This document shows positions 34,596-46,253 of a stretch of 64,000 bases of DNA, piece after piece. This DNA is from Brachynemurus nebulosus (Eukaryota; Arthropoda; Insecta; Neuroptera; Myrmeleontidae), in NCBI GenBank assembly GCA_035578155.1, contig JAPWDM010000008.1, positions 21,166,598-21,230,597 of the forward strand. Reading direction: 5' to 3'. Each line of letters opens with the position of its first letter. Within the stretch, counting starts at the first letter, position 1. Under the pieces are notes generated by a model. The model did no database searches. It saw nothing but the letters and a program-made list of their open reading frames with translations, and had not been told where the DNA came from. The translations under genes were made by a program, and so were the position numbers.

Positions 34596-35045
34596 GTGTG
34601 AGTTTTTCGAGAGTTGCCATTTTGATTACAGCCAAACCGCTGATTTAATCGAAAAATTGTTCAAATAAGAGTTGTAGATATCGACGGGGGCAACCGATTG
34701 CTATAGTCAGGAGATTTATAGCTCTTATGGTTTTCGAGCTATGATACAAAATTATAGATTTTTAAATGAGACTATATATTAATTTTTCGATAAAACTGAT
34801 CTAATGCATTAATTAACAGCATAAATGAACAAAAAAAATTTTTTTACCCAAATTTAATTTTTTAATTTTTCTTTAATTTATCAGTTAGGCGGTAAAAATA
34901 TGCATATGTACTTGGGGCTACTTCAACCGATAGTGTTTTTCTTGGTTACATTTCCATTACATCCAAGAAAATAACCTTCTCCATTACCATTTCTATCATA
35001 AAAATTTGGTTGTAATAGAAATGGCAACTCTCAAAACACTCACAT

Positions 35046-35047
<2 letters not shown>

Positions 35048-35130
<83 letters not shown>
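35048..35130. repeat. (TA)n microsatellite
   Basis: An uninterrupted TA dinucleotide tract of about 83 nt. Confidence 0.95.
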
Positions 35131-35132
<2 letters not shown>

Positions 35133-35387
35133 TGTGATAATCATGGGCAGATCAAACTAGGAGGACCGCATTTTGTAATTTACTTCACAATGCCTTTTTG
35201 ACATTGTAAATACATTTAAGCTAGCGTTAAAAAATTGTATTGCAATTCTTTGATGAAAAAACCTATAAGAAAATTTGAATTCTTTCCATTCAAAGAGGGT
35301 TATGACCCCCTATCGCCTTTGCATCCACGCTTAACGCTACTTACCTAATTTTGGTAAAAATGAAAAATATGACTTCGAAAACTTATA

Positions 35388-35623
35388 CAGTAGTCACTAT
35401 GAAACTGTGCACTACCAAAGTGTTACAACCATTTATATTTTCACCACTCTGGTGTGGCAAACACAATCAAACGCTGCATGTAAGTGCACGCAGAACGTTT
35501 GTTTTGTTATTGTCGTAGTACAGGTACATAGCAGTAAACTAGTTACTGGCGTCTACATATTTTTTTCTTACTATGAAACTGTGATTTTAGTCCCGTGCTG
35601 TAACACTTTCATAGTGCCGACTG
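35388..35623. mobile_element. Short TA-flanked MITE
   Basis: 'cagtagtcactatgaaa' follows TA on the left, and the right end reads inverted 'cagtcggcactatgaaa' before TA. It is 236 bp. Internal copies of 'actatgaaactgtg' suggest subterminal binding sites. The frame at 35407-35637 is only its read-through. Confidence 0.7.
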
Positions 35624-36253
35624 TAGTTCGCTTCTAATTTCTAATTTTATTTACACTTTGAAGATACTGAAAAATTTTAGTAAACTTGATGACGTTACTA
35701 ATTTTTTTTTCTAAAATCAGATTTTGTGGAAGTGACTTAAATTCAGATAATTGGTTAAATTGAGATAATTTGAATGTAAACTTTTTATTTTTTTCCTGTT
35801 AAAATGGCGAAATTCTTTTTAGAAATATTACTTAACTTTTAATAATCTTCTACAAGAATAGTGAAACTTTTAGTTTGCACAAAAACGGTTAAAAAATGAC
35901 TAAATGACGTTTATCAAAAATTAATTTGGCCTAACTCACTTTAATATTATAAAAGATAAAGGCAACATACGAATATGATATCCAAAATATAAAGTTTAGA
36001 AATAAAATATAACAGTTAAAAATTATCCATTTTCTTTTTTGTGGCTAAAACCAAAAAAAAAAAAAAATTATATTTTCCTTTTATTGTTAAACATCACAAG
36101 ACATATACTTTTCAGAGAGCTTGACACATTTATAACAATCAAAGTTTTATCGTATCTTCTGTCCTTTACATTTATTTCAATTTTTTATTCTAACTGTTCA
36201 TTCACTTTGTCCTCCCACAAAAAAAAAGAAAAAATTATATATTCAATTATGTA

Positions 36254-37889
36254 CAGTGGCTCACAAAAGTCATGGGACAGTAATTAAATGCAAACACTAA
36301 CCGATTTATTATAAATAATGAACAACAAATAAAATTATACTGTATAAATCGATGGAGGTTTGTTACGTCAATAAACTTATGTTAGACAAAAACACCTTAA
36401 TAAAAAATAAAACAATAAGATATTATTTTAAATAATCAATAGATGTCACTAAAGTGATGGGACAATACAAAAAACTTGGGGATTCACCGATATTTAATAA
36501 TATTACAATGTTACAACATCATTGTTTATTTACACATCTTATTGCTGTTATTGCATGTTGTGTTTACTTTCATCCCTAGAATTTTGTTTTAAAGTACTAA
36601 AAAGTGTGTAAAATGCCTCGTACGGAAACTTCGATTGTTATACGGAATTTAATTATAGGTCATTACAAGGAAAATAAAACAACAAGAGAAATAGCAAAAA
36701 TACTAAAATTAAGTAAATCAACCGTTTTTAATGTAATAAAACGCTTTAAAACTCAAAACAGAATCGAAAATAAATATAGAACTGGTCGTCCATAATTATT
36801 AACTGTGCATGATAAGCGGAATATTTTGAAAGAAATAAAGAAAAATCCTCGAGTAAGTGGTCCAAAATTAGCAGCAATGTTAGAAGAAACTACCGAAAAA
36901 TCGGTCAATCCGGAAATGATACGAAGAGCCACCAGATATAGCGGTTATCATGGAAGGACAGCTAGAAGAAAATTTTTTGTTAATGAAAAAAATAGAAAAA
37001 GACGATTGCAGTTTGCAAAATTAAATTTAAATAACGACTTAGAGTACTGGGCTAGTGTTATATTTGCAGACGAGAGCAAATTTAATATCTTTGGGAGCGA
37101 TGGAGGCTTGGCGTAAACCAAATGAAGAATAAAAAAAAGAAAATTTAGTACCAACCGTTAAATATGGTGGCGGTGGTGTCATGGTTTGGGGATGTATATC
37201 TGCGGCTGGTGTCGGAGATTTAGTGTTTATAGAGGGAACAATGGATTCATACATGTATTTAAATATATTAAAAAGTCATTTACGACAAAGTGCAGAAAAA
37301 ATGGGGTTATTAGATCAGTTCAAATTTTACCAAGACAATGACCCTAAACATACACCATACACGGTACGATTCTGGCTTTTATATAATTGCCATAAAGTTA
37401 TTGAGACACCAGCTCAATCCCCAGACCTTAACCCAATAGAGCATATTTGGAACCTTCTGGAACAAAAAAATACGGAAACACAATATATCATCCAAAGAAA
37501 GTCTGAAAGAAATTTTAAAACAAGAATGGGAGAATATTACAAGTGAAGAAACTTCCAATGTAGTACAATCGATGCCGAGACGATGAAAAAGTGTAATTGA
37601 GGTGAAGGGCAATCCAACTAAATATTAAATGCAGTACAATAATTTTTTTTATGGAAATTACGGTTAGTGTCCCATGACTTTTGTGATATTAATTTTTGAC
37701 ATTAAAGAATATTTTTGTTTATTTTATAAGTTATTTGTTTTAATTTGAATTGCTTTTAATTGAATTTGATTACTTAATAATATATTATTAAATACATCGA
37801 ATTACTTTTTTTCTAGTATCTATTACTTAGTTGTTACCATCAACAATTTTTTTAAAAAACGCTTGTCCCATGACTTTTGTGAGCCACTG
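36254..37889 (+). mobile_element. Decayed Tc1-like transposon with doubled ends
   Basis: A 1636-bp element flanked by TA (36252-36253 and 37890-37891), with TIR 'cagtggctcacaaaagtcat' continuing 'gggaca'. A second, inner copy of the core lies about 190 nt from each end ('aaagtgatgggaca' near 36453; 'tgtcccatgacttttgtg' at 37668-37685). This is the IR/DR layout known from Sleeping Beauty-type Tc1 elements. It carries one broken transposase gene. Confidence 0.9.
36613..37620 (+). pseudogene. Tc1-family transposase, broken
   Basis: From the ATG at 36613 a helix-turn-helix segment ('TTREIAKILKLSKSTVF') with a 'GRP' hook is followed by an in-frame TAA at 36793-36795. The same frame then resumes with the second HTH and catalytic part ('SVIFADESKFNIFG', first D). 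A frameshift near 37100-37112 and a further TAA near 37129 interrupt it before 'GGGGVMVWGC'. The second D is in 'FYQDNDPKHT' and the E in 'DLNPIEHIWN', a DD34E-type spacing. A shift in the A-run near 37466 and a TGA at 37584 end the original C-terminus. At least five lesions make it inactive. The catalytic residues themselves are kept. Confidence 0.9.
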
Positions 37890-38536
37890 TATATAGTTAT
37901 GTAATTTATTTTAATTTAGGGATAGTGTGTAACGTGTGTAAAATGTGCTCATCAGACTTCGACATTCAGGCCATTCCATAAAAAATCGATCGAAAGCCGT
38001 ACTTGCATGAATCGATCGAAAGCTGTACTTGCAAAGGTAGATGATTTTGAAAATTTCGAAAAACGTTTAAGGACAAAGGTTGTTGCTTACAATGTGAGAA
38101 ATATTTTAAATTAATTATTTATTAACAACAAGTTGTGTTAAAATTTTGTAATCCTGATAATTTTAACACAATATACATTTCATTTTCAATGGTTTTGATC
38201 TATTCAGATTTTTTCAGTGTAAAGTTGAGGAACAGCATTTTTTAAACCTTTGTCTCGAAAAAAATGCTTCGAGAAAACATCATATACATAGGTATATTTC
38301 GTATTTCAACGAATTTTCCTTTAATTACCCGGAATTAAAATTCAACTTTACGTTTACATTTGGGTCACCACACTCTATCTCTGTGCTGAATTTCAATTTT
38401 TACGTCAATTAATTTTAGAGAAAATTCTCTATGACTGACAGACAGTCACTGACATCTTATTCTTGACATAAAAGAACATTGTAAACTTTTTATACAAGAC
38501 TGACAATTTACGTCAAAAATACCGTTTCAAATTCCG

Positions 38537-38946
38537 AGCATCCATCCATAAACTGCGTAGCTCCATTTTGGCTTTTTTAGCCCCCCCCCTCGTGTAGATT
38601 ACAGGTTATTTTGGCCTCCACCCCCCTCATTAGAACGTAGCTTTTTACCATTGTCCGTCCGATTGACATGCGATTGAAATAATATATTTTCATTTACACG
38701 GCTTCTTACTGTATACGACTTTTTACTGTGAAAATTTAACTGTAAAAGCCGGTTGTGAAATTTCAAAGTATCAACCACGTCCTAAGTAATTCGTGATTAA
38801 TTTGTTTTAATTGTACCTACCAAATAAAATAAACTGAAAAATTACCTAACACGACTTTGATTCCTCCCCCCTTCGTACCCGAACGTAGTATTCAACATAC
38901 ATATCCCCCACCCGCCCGTATACTTCACGTAGTTTATGGGCGCCTA
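38537..38946. mobile_element. MITE-like element with 'ccataaact' ends
   Basis: Left 'ccataaactgcgtag' and right 'cacgtagtttatgg' are inverted. C-rich tracts lie just inside both ends (38581-38590 and around 38906). Similar short elements with 'cataaactacgt' ends are common in insects, from memory. The target duplication is unclear. Confidence 0.45.
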
Positions 38947-38985
38947 ATAAAAACTATTTTCACACAAAATCGAATGACGGTAATT

Positions 38986-39775
38986 TTAACCCTAGAATCA
39001 TACGTTCTCGCCAAAACGACGAACGATCTTCTACCTGCTCCAGTACTGCAACTTGTAGTTGCCTGCTTGCTGTGAAACTTCTGTTATCTAATTTATTTGT
39101 TATTATAACACATAAGACGTATAAATTTTGTTTATAGCTATTGTCGTTTTTTTTTATACTGAAATAGTGTGCGTCAAAAGGACGACGATGTATGATTAAC
39201 CGATGCTTTTTTTTAAAGATTTTGTACTCCACATATAAAAGTTTCCTGATTTTTCTAAAATTTATTAAAGATATGGATTGTATAATTAATTTATTCAATG
39301 ATTATAATAATATGAAAGATGATTACGAATGACTTAATAAAAGATTAACAATTTATTCTGTAGAAAATATTTTAATTTTTATTACTTTTTGAGATCTTAT
39401 TCGAAAAATTACTAACAAATTTTAGAAAATTTACAAATGTGCCTAATGGGGAAATTACATATCTATAGGAATATTTATGACTGAGAAATTTCACATTCTG
39501 TAAAGTCACTAATTATCTATTTTTTAATTGTTATAATGAAAATATGCTTTGATAAAAAGATTAAAAAAATTAATAAATATTTATATAAAGAAATTTTTCC
39601 AAGTCTAATTTTGTTAAATATTTTGTTCACTTTTGTAGTACCTATTGTTATGTAAAAAAAAAAAAAAGTTTTTTGCAAATAAAATCTAAAACTTCCCGTA
39701 AAAAGTCCATTCGTCAAAATGACGACGATGTATGATTAATTTGACTCGTAGACCAACGTATGATTCTAGGGTTAA
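38986..39775. mobile_element. piggyBac-like MITE, copy 2
   Basis: Same family and orientation as copy 1: TTAA on both sides, 'ccctagaatcatacgt' at the left and its inverse at the right. Internal 'tcaaaaggacgacgatgtat' (39173) and 'tcaaaatgacgacgatgtat' (39713) blocks repeat the subterminal motif. It is shorter than copy 1 because of internal deletions around 39330 and 39510. Confidence 0.85.
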
Positions 39776-40345
39776 CGAACATTTTTGTACACAAATAAGT
39801 CAACAATGGTGTGTCGACACCAGACTTGAAGAAGTAAAGAAAAAACTAGTCAAATATCTCAAGTATTTCTTGAAATATTTTTAAAGTATGCAAAAAAAAT
39901 GAATTAAGTTTTTTTTAATTTTAGTTCAAGGTAAAAACCAGCAATTTGTTCGCTCTGAACTGTTGAATTGCATACATACCAACTGATTAATAAAAACGGT
40001 TTTTTTTATTATAATACGTATCATACGTGTATTATATACACATTTTGAACAAAAGAAGGGTGTGCTCGAGGCAGATGTGTGCTATAGCAGAACAGCAACA
40101 AACGACAGCTGACTGTTCTATTCAATTCTAGAAAATTAAAGGAAGTAACCAGTTCTCTTCATTTACTAGCAAACTAGCAACTGTTGTTGACTCATTTAGT
40201 TTTAAAATAAAAAAAAATAATACTAGTCATACATGTAACTGAATTCAAATTAAACGCGCTCTAAAATAAACAACACCAAACACAGTGAGCAGTGCGCAGT
40301 GTTTAACAATCAGTAGTGTCAAAATTCAAAAAAATCTAATTTTAA
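39776..40345 (+). promoter_or_regulatory. Upstream region of the TNFAIP8-like gene
   Basis: 570 bp between a MITE and the start codon. A TATA-like 'attatatacac' lies near 40031-40041, and a run of 'cagtg' repeats ('cacagtgagcagtgcgcag') lies at 40282-40300. The promoter and 5' UTR must lie here or further upstream. The exact start cannot be set by eye. Confidence 0.35.
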
Positions 40346-40942
40346 ATGTTGGACAACATTATGACCGAGGGACAATTTCGTGCTCGTGACATAAGTTTAC
40401 GAGCCCAAAAGAAAATTTTATCACGAATGGCCGGCAAAAATGTGGCCAAAGCATTCATCGATGATAACACCGCATCAGTTTTGGACAATCTCTATCGTCT
40501 TGCCAAACAATACACCAATAGCAAAAAAGATGCCGAAAAACTGGTTAAAAACATCATTAAAATTGTTATAAAAATTATCGTACTTCAACGTAACAATCAA
40601 TTTACCGATGAAGATTTACGGCGAGCTCAATTGTTCAAAAATAAATTTCAAACTGCACAGATGGCGATTATTTCCTTCTACGAAATGGATTTCAGTTATG
40701 ATCGTTTGTATCTGTTGAATGCGTTACGGGAATCACATGTGGCGTTACGTGATATCGTGGCCAATCATTTAACGGATAAAACGTTGGCGCGAATTGATAG
40801 TGTTTTTAATTTTTTCGCTAATGAACAATTTTTAGATGAAGTGTTTAAATCAAATTCGGAGTATCGTGATGTATTAGGACATTTAGTAAACGATTTAAAT
40901 AAAACACTTGATACAAAATATGTGGATAACGGTGACAGTTGA
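40346..40942 (+). CDS. TNFAIP8/TIPE-family protein
   Basis: A complete 198-codon, intron-free coding region. TIPE proteins are small all-helical cytosolic proteins with a hydrophobic cavity for phosphoinositides. They act in immune homeostasis, cell death and autophagy (in flies the homologue is called sigmar). Diagnostic stretches: 'SLRAQKKILSRMAGKNVAKA' (residues ~13-32), 'DNLYRLAKQYTNSKKDAEKL', 'NIIKIVIKIIVLQRNNQF', 'FYEMDFSYDRLYL' and 'HLTDKTLARIDSVFNFF'. The length equals that of the family. The first ATG follows an A/T-rich leader, and a second ATG at codon 6 is possible. It lies downstream of the last visible Ras-GRF-like exon on the same strand and is probably nested in its intron. 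Confidence 0.92.
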   Translation: MLDNIMTEGQFRARDISLRAQKKILSRMAGKNVAKAFIDDNTASVLDNLYRLAKQYTNSKKDAEKLVKNIIKIVIKIIVLQRNNQFTDEDLRRAQLFKNKFQTAQMAIISFYEMDFSYDRLYLLNALRESHVALRDIVANHLTDKTLARIDSVFNFFANEQFLDEVFKSNSEYRDVLGHLVNDLNKTLDTKYVDNGDS

Positions 40943-41068
40943 AAATTTCGAATATTTTAAACTGGAATATTGTGATTTTTTAAAAAAAAAAATTGTACTT
41001 AAATCTTGTCATTAATATTATGTATTTATTTTCTTTTAATATATTTTTTGTAATAATTTATTTTCTAA

Positions 41069-41074
41069 AATAAA
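41069..41074 (+). terminator. Poly(A) signal of the TNFAIP8-like gene
   Basis: AATAAA about 125 nt after the stop codon, followed by T- and GT-rich sequence ('tgtttttatgtttg'). This is the usual poly(A) context. Confidence 0.6.
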
Positions 41075-41099
41075 AATGTTTTTATGTTTGAATTTTGCT

Positions 41100-42339
41100 G
41101 TTTTGTGGTTTTACGCAACGTCCGTTATTAAATGTTCTACTTATAATTGCTATCAAATTTAATTCAAAGTGAGAGTCATTATGAAATTGTGTACAATTAA
41201 ATGGATATTACGTCATTTCTATTAATCATTTTATACAGTGGAACTAATTTAAACACACAACAATTAAAAGAAATACGTTTACTAACCATTAGAAATTTTG
41301 GCGCCATTTTAACAGAGTTTTGCGCGGTAAACAGGTAGGGTTAATAAATTAAGATAGGTAAATATCCAAATCAAATTTTAAAATAGCGGAACTGTTCATT
41401 ATTAGTAAAAAAAAAAGCTCGGTAGTTTTAAAAACTAATAAGGGAATTGTAAAAAGTTAAACATTTAACTAACAAGAGAACAACTATCTAACAACATACG
41501 AAATACCAGTTGATGCTAAGAAGTGATTTTAAGGGGTGAAACACCCCCTTAAAATTGGAATTAAAAAAATTAGAAACTTAGGAAATTTTTTTTATACATA
41601 TACAGGGTAAATATATTTGAAATAGATGTATTGAAGAGATTTCACTGTAAATAAATAAAAAGACGTATGTCATGTAATTATCTAGGATCAAAATGAAACG
41701 ATTAATTTTGAATGTATTAAATTAATTAAATATTATACCCCGTTCAGTCTATTAAGTTTTAAATTATTAATAAACTTTTTTTTAATTTATTTTTTCCACG
41801 AATTCATTGTATAAAAAGGATTCAAAATGAAACTGCCTACATTTTTTTATAAAGTCGAAATCAATTTATAAAAATATATTAACCCTATTTACCCTTTCTA
41901 TAAATATTTTGCAAGACTACAAAATTCTATCGTTTTCAAAAAAAAAAGGGAAAAGAAAAGAAAAAGGGAAAATTACGTAATGGAAATTGAACGTGCAAAT
42001 GCTTTTCAATGGATTACAATCAGCTCTTATAGAAACAAAAAAAAATTGGATGAATCTATTTTTTTTTTTTTTAAATAATATTGTTTTTGAATATCTATTT
42101 GTTTAATCAAAATTAAGGTTAGTAGCAAATTTTTCCAGTTTTAAAATGGATATAATTTCAGCTCAGTGGCGTTGGAAAATTCAGCTATTACAACAACTTT
42201 CATAGTGAGACTTTAACCTGCGATTGTGACAAAAATTGGTTTTGAAATCTCTAGAATCCGAAAATAATATCCACAAAAATACTATTATCGGATTTTAGAA
42301 TTAAAACTCCCGGACGAAAAATACCATTTTTACAAAATT
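41100..42339. other. Non-coding stretch
   Basis: AT-rich. A small perfect-looking hairpin 'ttttaaggggtg...caccccc' with 'ttaaaa' lies at 41526-41556. No frame or terminal repeats were found otherwise. Confidence 0.4.
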
Positions 42340-42730
42340 TGATGAAAACCAGGACTCCTCCGGGGGAGAGGGGGCAACCCGAGCATTTGCCCGGGACGGC
42401 AAATTTTAAGGACGGGAATTTCGTAAATTTTTGTAAAAAGAGGGTGGCATTTTACAAATGACAAGTTAAAAAAATAGATTTGCCCGGGGCGGGAAATTGT
42501 AAGGGCGGGAATTTTGTAAAAAATGGGCGGCATTTTACAACTGACGAGCAAAAAAAAAACGGTCGCTGGTGTAAAATAAAAGAAGAAAAGGGCGGCATTT
42601 TTATACCCAGCGAGCTAAAAAAAAAAGGTCACCGATTTTGTACAGGGGTGGAATTATTCCCTTTTGCCCGGGGAGGCAGAAACCTTAGAGCGGGCGCTGT
42701 GAAAACGTCAAAGGTCCCAAACCCTTAAAT
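42340..42730. repeat. GC-richer internal tandem repeat
   Basis: Three to four diverged units of ~90-110 nt, each with 'gcccgggg(c)gg', 'gggcgggaattttgtaaa' and 'ggcggcattttacaa'. The composition (CCGGGG clusters, A-runs) differs sharply from the neighbourhood. Frames on both strands are by-products. The layout suits the core of a hAT-type element, but no ends were found. Confidence 0.55.
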
Positions 42731-42986
42731 AAACCTCACACACCCGATGTCCAAAATAAGATTTTGTGGGCTTTTTTTGTCAAAAAAAATCGGCCAAGAG
42801 CGAGTCGGACTCATCTAATTGGGGTTTTGGACTCGCCTCTTAGAGTATCACCTACCGATAAGTGGAAGAATTTTTGAAATCCAATGAATAGTTCTCGAGC
42901 TCGAGATTATCCCAAAATAACAAACTATGTAACCTCACTATCTAATTTAATTCTTTATTAAATATTAGTACGATTACAAAAAAAAA

Positions 42987-43181
42987 CAATACCCCTGTCG
43001 CAGCATCTGCATAATATAGCGAATTTCCAAATATTGGACACTGGCGGATCTCATCCAAGACCTGTATCCATTTAAAATAGTTAAGCTTTCTAACAGTGAA
43101 ACAATTTTCAAAATCAATTGAGTAGTTAATTTTTGGCGCTTTTAGGTCCTCAGGACCCTAACGGATCTCATATAGTGTAGC
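42987..43181. repeat. Dispersed repeat, inverted copy of 1-186
   Basis: Reverse complement of the first 186 bases of the window with scattered differences. It starts with 'aatacccctgtcgcagcat'. Confidence 0.75.
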
Positions 43182-43539
43182 ATATATCCATTTAACAATA
43201 TATTATTACATTACATAACTATAGTTTTCGATTTTTTTTTTATAGGTCTGCAAATATATATAAATTATATTTTCTCTCTAAAGGAGCATATCATACAAAA
43301 ATTTCCTTTCCATAAAGTGCTCTTAAAAAATCTGGCTAATTTTAATTTAAAAAGAGGAGACAGAGCAATTATTATAATGCATACATACATATTGAATAAC
43401 TAACTAGCACTTGTTTTATCTAGAAAGGAATTGCTAAAACGATAAAGCATTTATTGCAAAAAAATTCAGCAAATTTCTTTATTTTTCTCAAAAGCTAGTT
43501 CACTTAGAACAATGTTTTAAAAGCTTGTCTTATGCAATA

Positions 43540-43825
43540 TTTTACGTTCTTTTCGATGGTGTAAAAAAATTAAAAAATTTTTTACTTCTGGCCAAATTTT
43601 GCAAAAAACCACTAAAAATGGCCCAAAAAACCAACTTCTGGGCATCTGACGTGTCTGGCTAACGAACTTAGCCGAGCGAATCCGAATTCCATATAAATTT
43701 TAGTGAAGTAGATTTTCGGGTTCTAAAGGCTTCAAAACAAATTTCTACCATAGTCCCGGATTTAGGTCTTATCATAAGAGCTGCTGTAATAGCTGAATTT
43801 CCAGAATGGAAATTCCCTAAAAAAC
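43540..43825. repeat. Repeat families D (truncated) and E, copy
   Basis: A shortened family-D piece ending in 'tctgacgtgtctggctaacg' is followed by family E, 'aaattttagtgaa...' to 'ggaaattccctaaa'. Family E recurs at 45886-46020 and 61797-61932, each time just after a family-D segment. D and E are therefore two ends of one element. Confidence 0.6.
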
Positions 43826-44040
43826 ATTAAAATTAAATTAGTTTCAACTAAAATTGTTTTCCAGCGAATTTCATCATTCATCCAAAAAACTGTATTCAAA
43901 AATACTCTGCTGAAACGTCGCAATAGAACATTTAAAATTATTTATGACGTATTTTTCACAATAAATCTTCCAATTATGTATTTCTGAAATGAAATTAATT
44001 TTATTATCATAAATAAAATATATCTAATTTGTCAATTAAC

Positions 44041-44545
44041 ATTTAAAAATACCCCTGTCGCAGCATCCTGCATAACATAGCGAATTTCCATTTACAAAAG
44101 TACGTTTTTCTCGGAAACTAGTTGATATAGAGTAATTGTAAATAAAAAAACCTTCTTTGTGTGAATTTTTCGCCCTATTCCGCCAAATCTTTTTCACGAA
44201 AAATGTCCAAAACACCGTAAACGTTTTCACGAAATTTCTTAAAAATAAGATGTTTCGTTCTTGAGTTATCGTGCGGACACATTTATATACATATATGTTT
44301 ACTAAGTGTCCGCACGATAACTCAAGAACGAAACATCTTATTTTTAAGAAATTTCGTGAAAACGTTTACGGTGTTTTGGACATTTTTCGTGAAAAAGATT
44401 TGGCGGAATAGGGCGAAAAATTCACACAAAGAAGGTTTTTTTATTTACAATTACTCTATATCAACTAGTTTCCGAGAAAAACGTACTTTTGTAAATGGAA
44501 ATTCGCTATGTTATGCAGGATACTGCGACAGGGGTATTTTTAAAT
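44041..44545. repeat. Near-perfect palindrome, 240-bp arms
   Basis: 44041-44280 and 44306-44545 are reverse complements with about one mismatch, around a 25-nt AT-rich loop. The outer ends are 'atttaaaaatacccctgtcg' and its inverse; the inner ends are 'gttatcgtgcggacac'. The two near-identical frames of about 64 codons (44036-44230 minus, 44356-44556 plus) come from the two arms and do not indicate a gene. Confidence 0.92.
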
Positions 44546-44995
44546 TGTGTACTTGAGTGTGCACACAGTTTAGTTCGATTTCCCCAATTTGTTTAATTTT
44601 GGAAAATCAAATGACTTTCGATTTTCCCAAATTGCTAAATTTCGAAAAACCAAGCGATATTCGTTTTTCCTAAATTGTTATTAACACTGTTTGTTGATTT
44701 TATAAAATTAAATTCGTTACAAATAGTATGATATGTTTTATCATTTTTTAAAATAATTATAATTTCATATATAGGTACCTCTAATATTAACTCACAAACA
44801 ATGTTGTCTTTTTATTTTTAAAATTTTTTTTTAACGAAAATTACGTAAAATTGGATGAAACGAAGCACAAAAAATGAATTAAACAAATGACAACTATGTA
44901 GGGTACTTTTATTTGTTTTGGTTTTTAACTGACAATGAGTAACAATTTCCTGCAAGTTCGTTATTTGGTGCATTTCGGACAGGCTCAAATAGGTA

Positions 44996-45135
44996 CGTTA
45001 TAAACAGAAGTTCGCTATAGCCGGGTTCACTATAACCGAATTTTTTTATTATTGCATCTTATGGAACAAAAAACGGGACTTTTTTTCTAGATCGTTATAA
45101 CCGGAAGTTCGTTATAACCGGGTTCGTTATAAAAG
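44996..45135. repeat. Short repeats of 'gttcgttataaccgg'
   Basis: At least five variants of 'gttc(g/a)(c/t)tata(a/g)ccgg' in 140 bp, in two clusters (44996-45042, 45092-45135). Similar clusters are found at MITE ends in insects. No complete element is delimited. Confidence 0.5.
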
Positions 45136-45144
45136 GAGTATACA

Positions 45145-45280
<136 letters not shown>

Positions 45281-45554
45281 CAACGTTTTCAAGAAATTTC
45301 TTAAAAATCAGGTATTTCGTTCTTGAGTTATCGTACCCTCTTTTAAAATAGTTGCTGTACCTCTGTACTCTGTGGTCATACGTCCTTCCTTCCACATAAT
45401 GTATCATAATGATCGTATGGGTATACGCTACTATATTGACGTTATATGTACACTATATTATCCTCTTTGACTATATAAATAGTTTGTCGAATATGTACTT
45501 TAGAATGTGAGTAACTTAAGACTTTATAGGCGGAAATTATCACATTCTAAGGCA

Positions 45555-45852
45555 CATAGCTTTTCTCGGAAACTAATTGACATAGAAAAAAAGTTTAAAA
45601 ACCTTTTTTATGTAATTTTTTCTTCTCTTTTAAATGGTGTAAGAAAATTTCGCAAAAATTTTTGAATAAGTGGAAATTTTGGCAAAAAACTAATTTTTTG
45701 CAAGAACAAAAACCATGTTCCTGGCATCCGACGTGTCTGGTTAACGAACTCATCCAACGGTTTGGGACTTCCAATACTTTCACCAAATTTCGTAATCCTA
45801 GGACATTCCGTTCGAGAGTTATCGTGCGGACACATATATATATATATATACA

Positions 45853-45886
<34 letters not shown>

Positions 45887-46020
45887 AATTTTAGCGAATA
45901 TTATTTTCGGTTTCTAGGGACCTCAAAACAAATTTCTGCCATGGTCCCAGACTCAGGTCGCGTTGTGACAGTGGCTGTAATAGCTCAGTTCCATTCTGGA
46001 AATTCGCTAAAACGAACACA
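45555..46020. repeat. Repeat D+E, fullest uninterrupted copy
   Basis: Family D (from 'cggaaactaattgacata' to 'gttatcgtgcggacacat'), an AT/ACAT-rich linker (45836-45885), then family E ending 'tggaaattcgctaaa'. It defines the complete repeat of which 34316, 43540 and 60256 are partial or interrupted copies. No domain is encoded. Confidence 0.7.
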
Positions 46021-46253
46021 CATTACGTTTTTAATATAATATTAGAAAAGGCATGTTTGTATGTATTTTTCCTACGTGATATTGAAAGACAAAAGAAATA
46101 AAAACGAATATTACACGTATTAAAGCACATAGTTGCACGCTACTAACAAAATCACGCAATATAAATATGTCAATTCGAAACCGGAGTAGCATAAAGTAAA
46201 GAATTGTAGCGTAGAATAACTTTAATAAATAGAAATTTTTTTACATGTTTGTA

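Noticed and set aside
44036..44556. Two near-identical small proteins on opposite strands
   Set aside because: They are the two arms of one palindrome. There is no promoter context or known domain.
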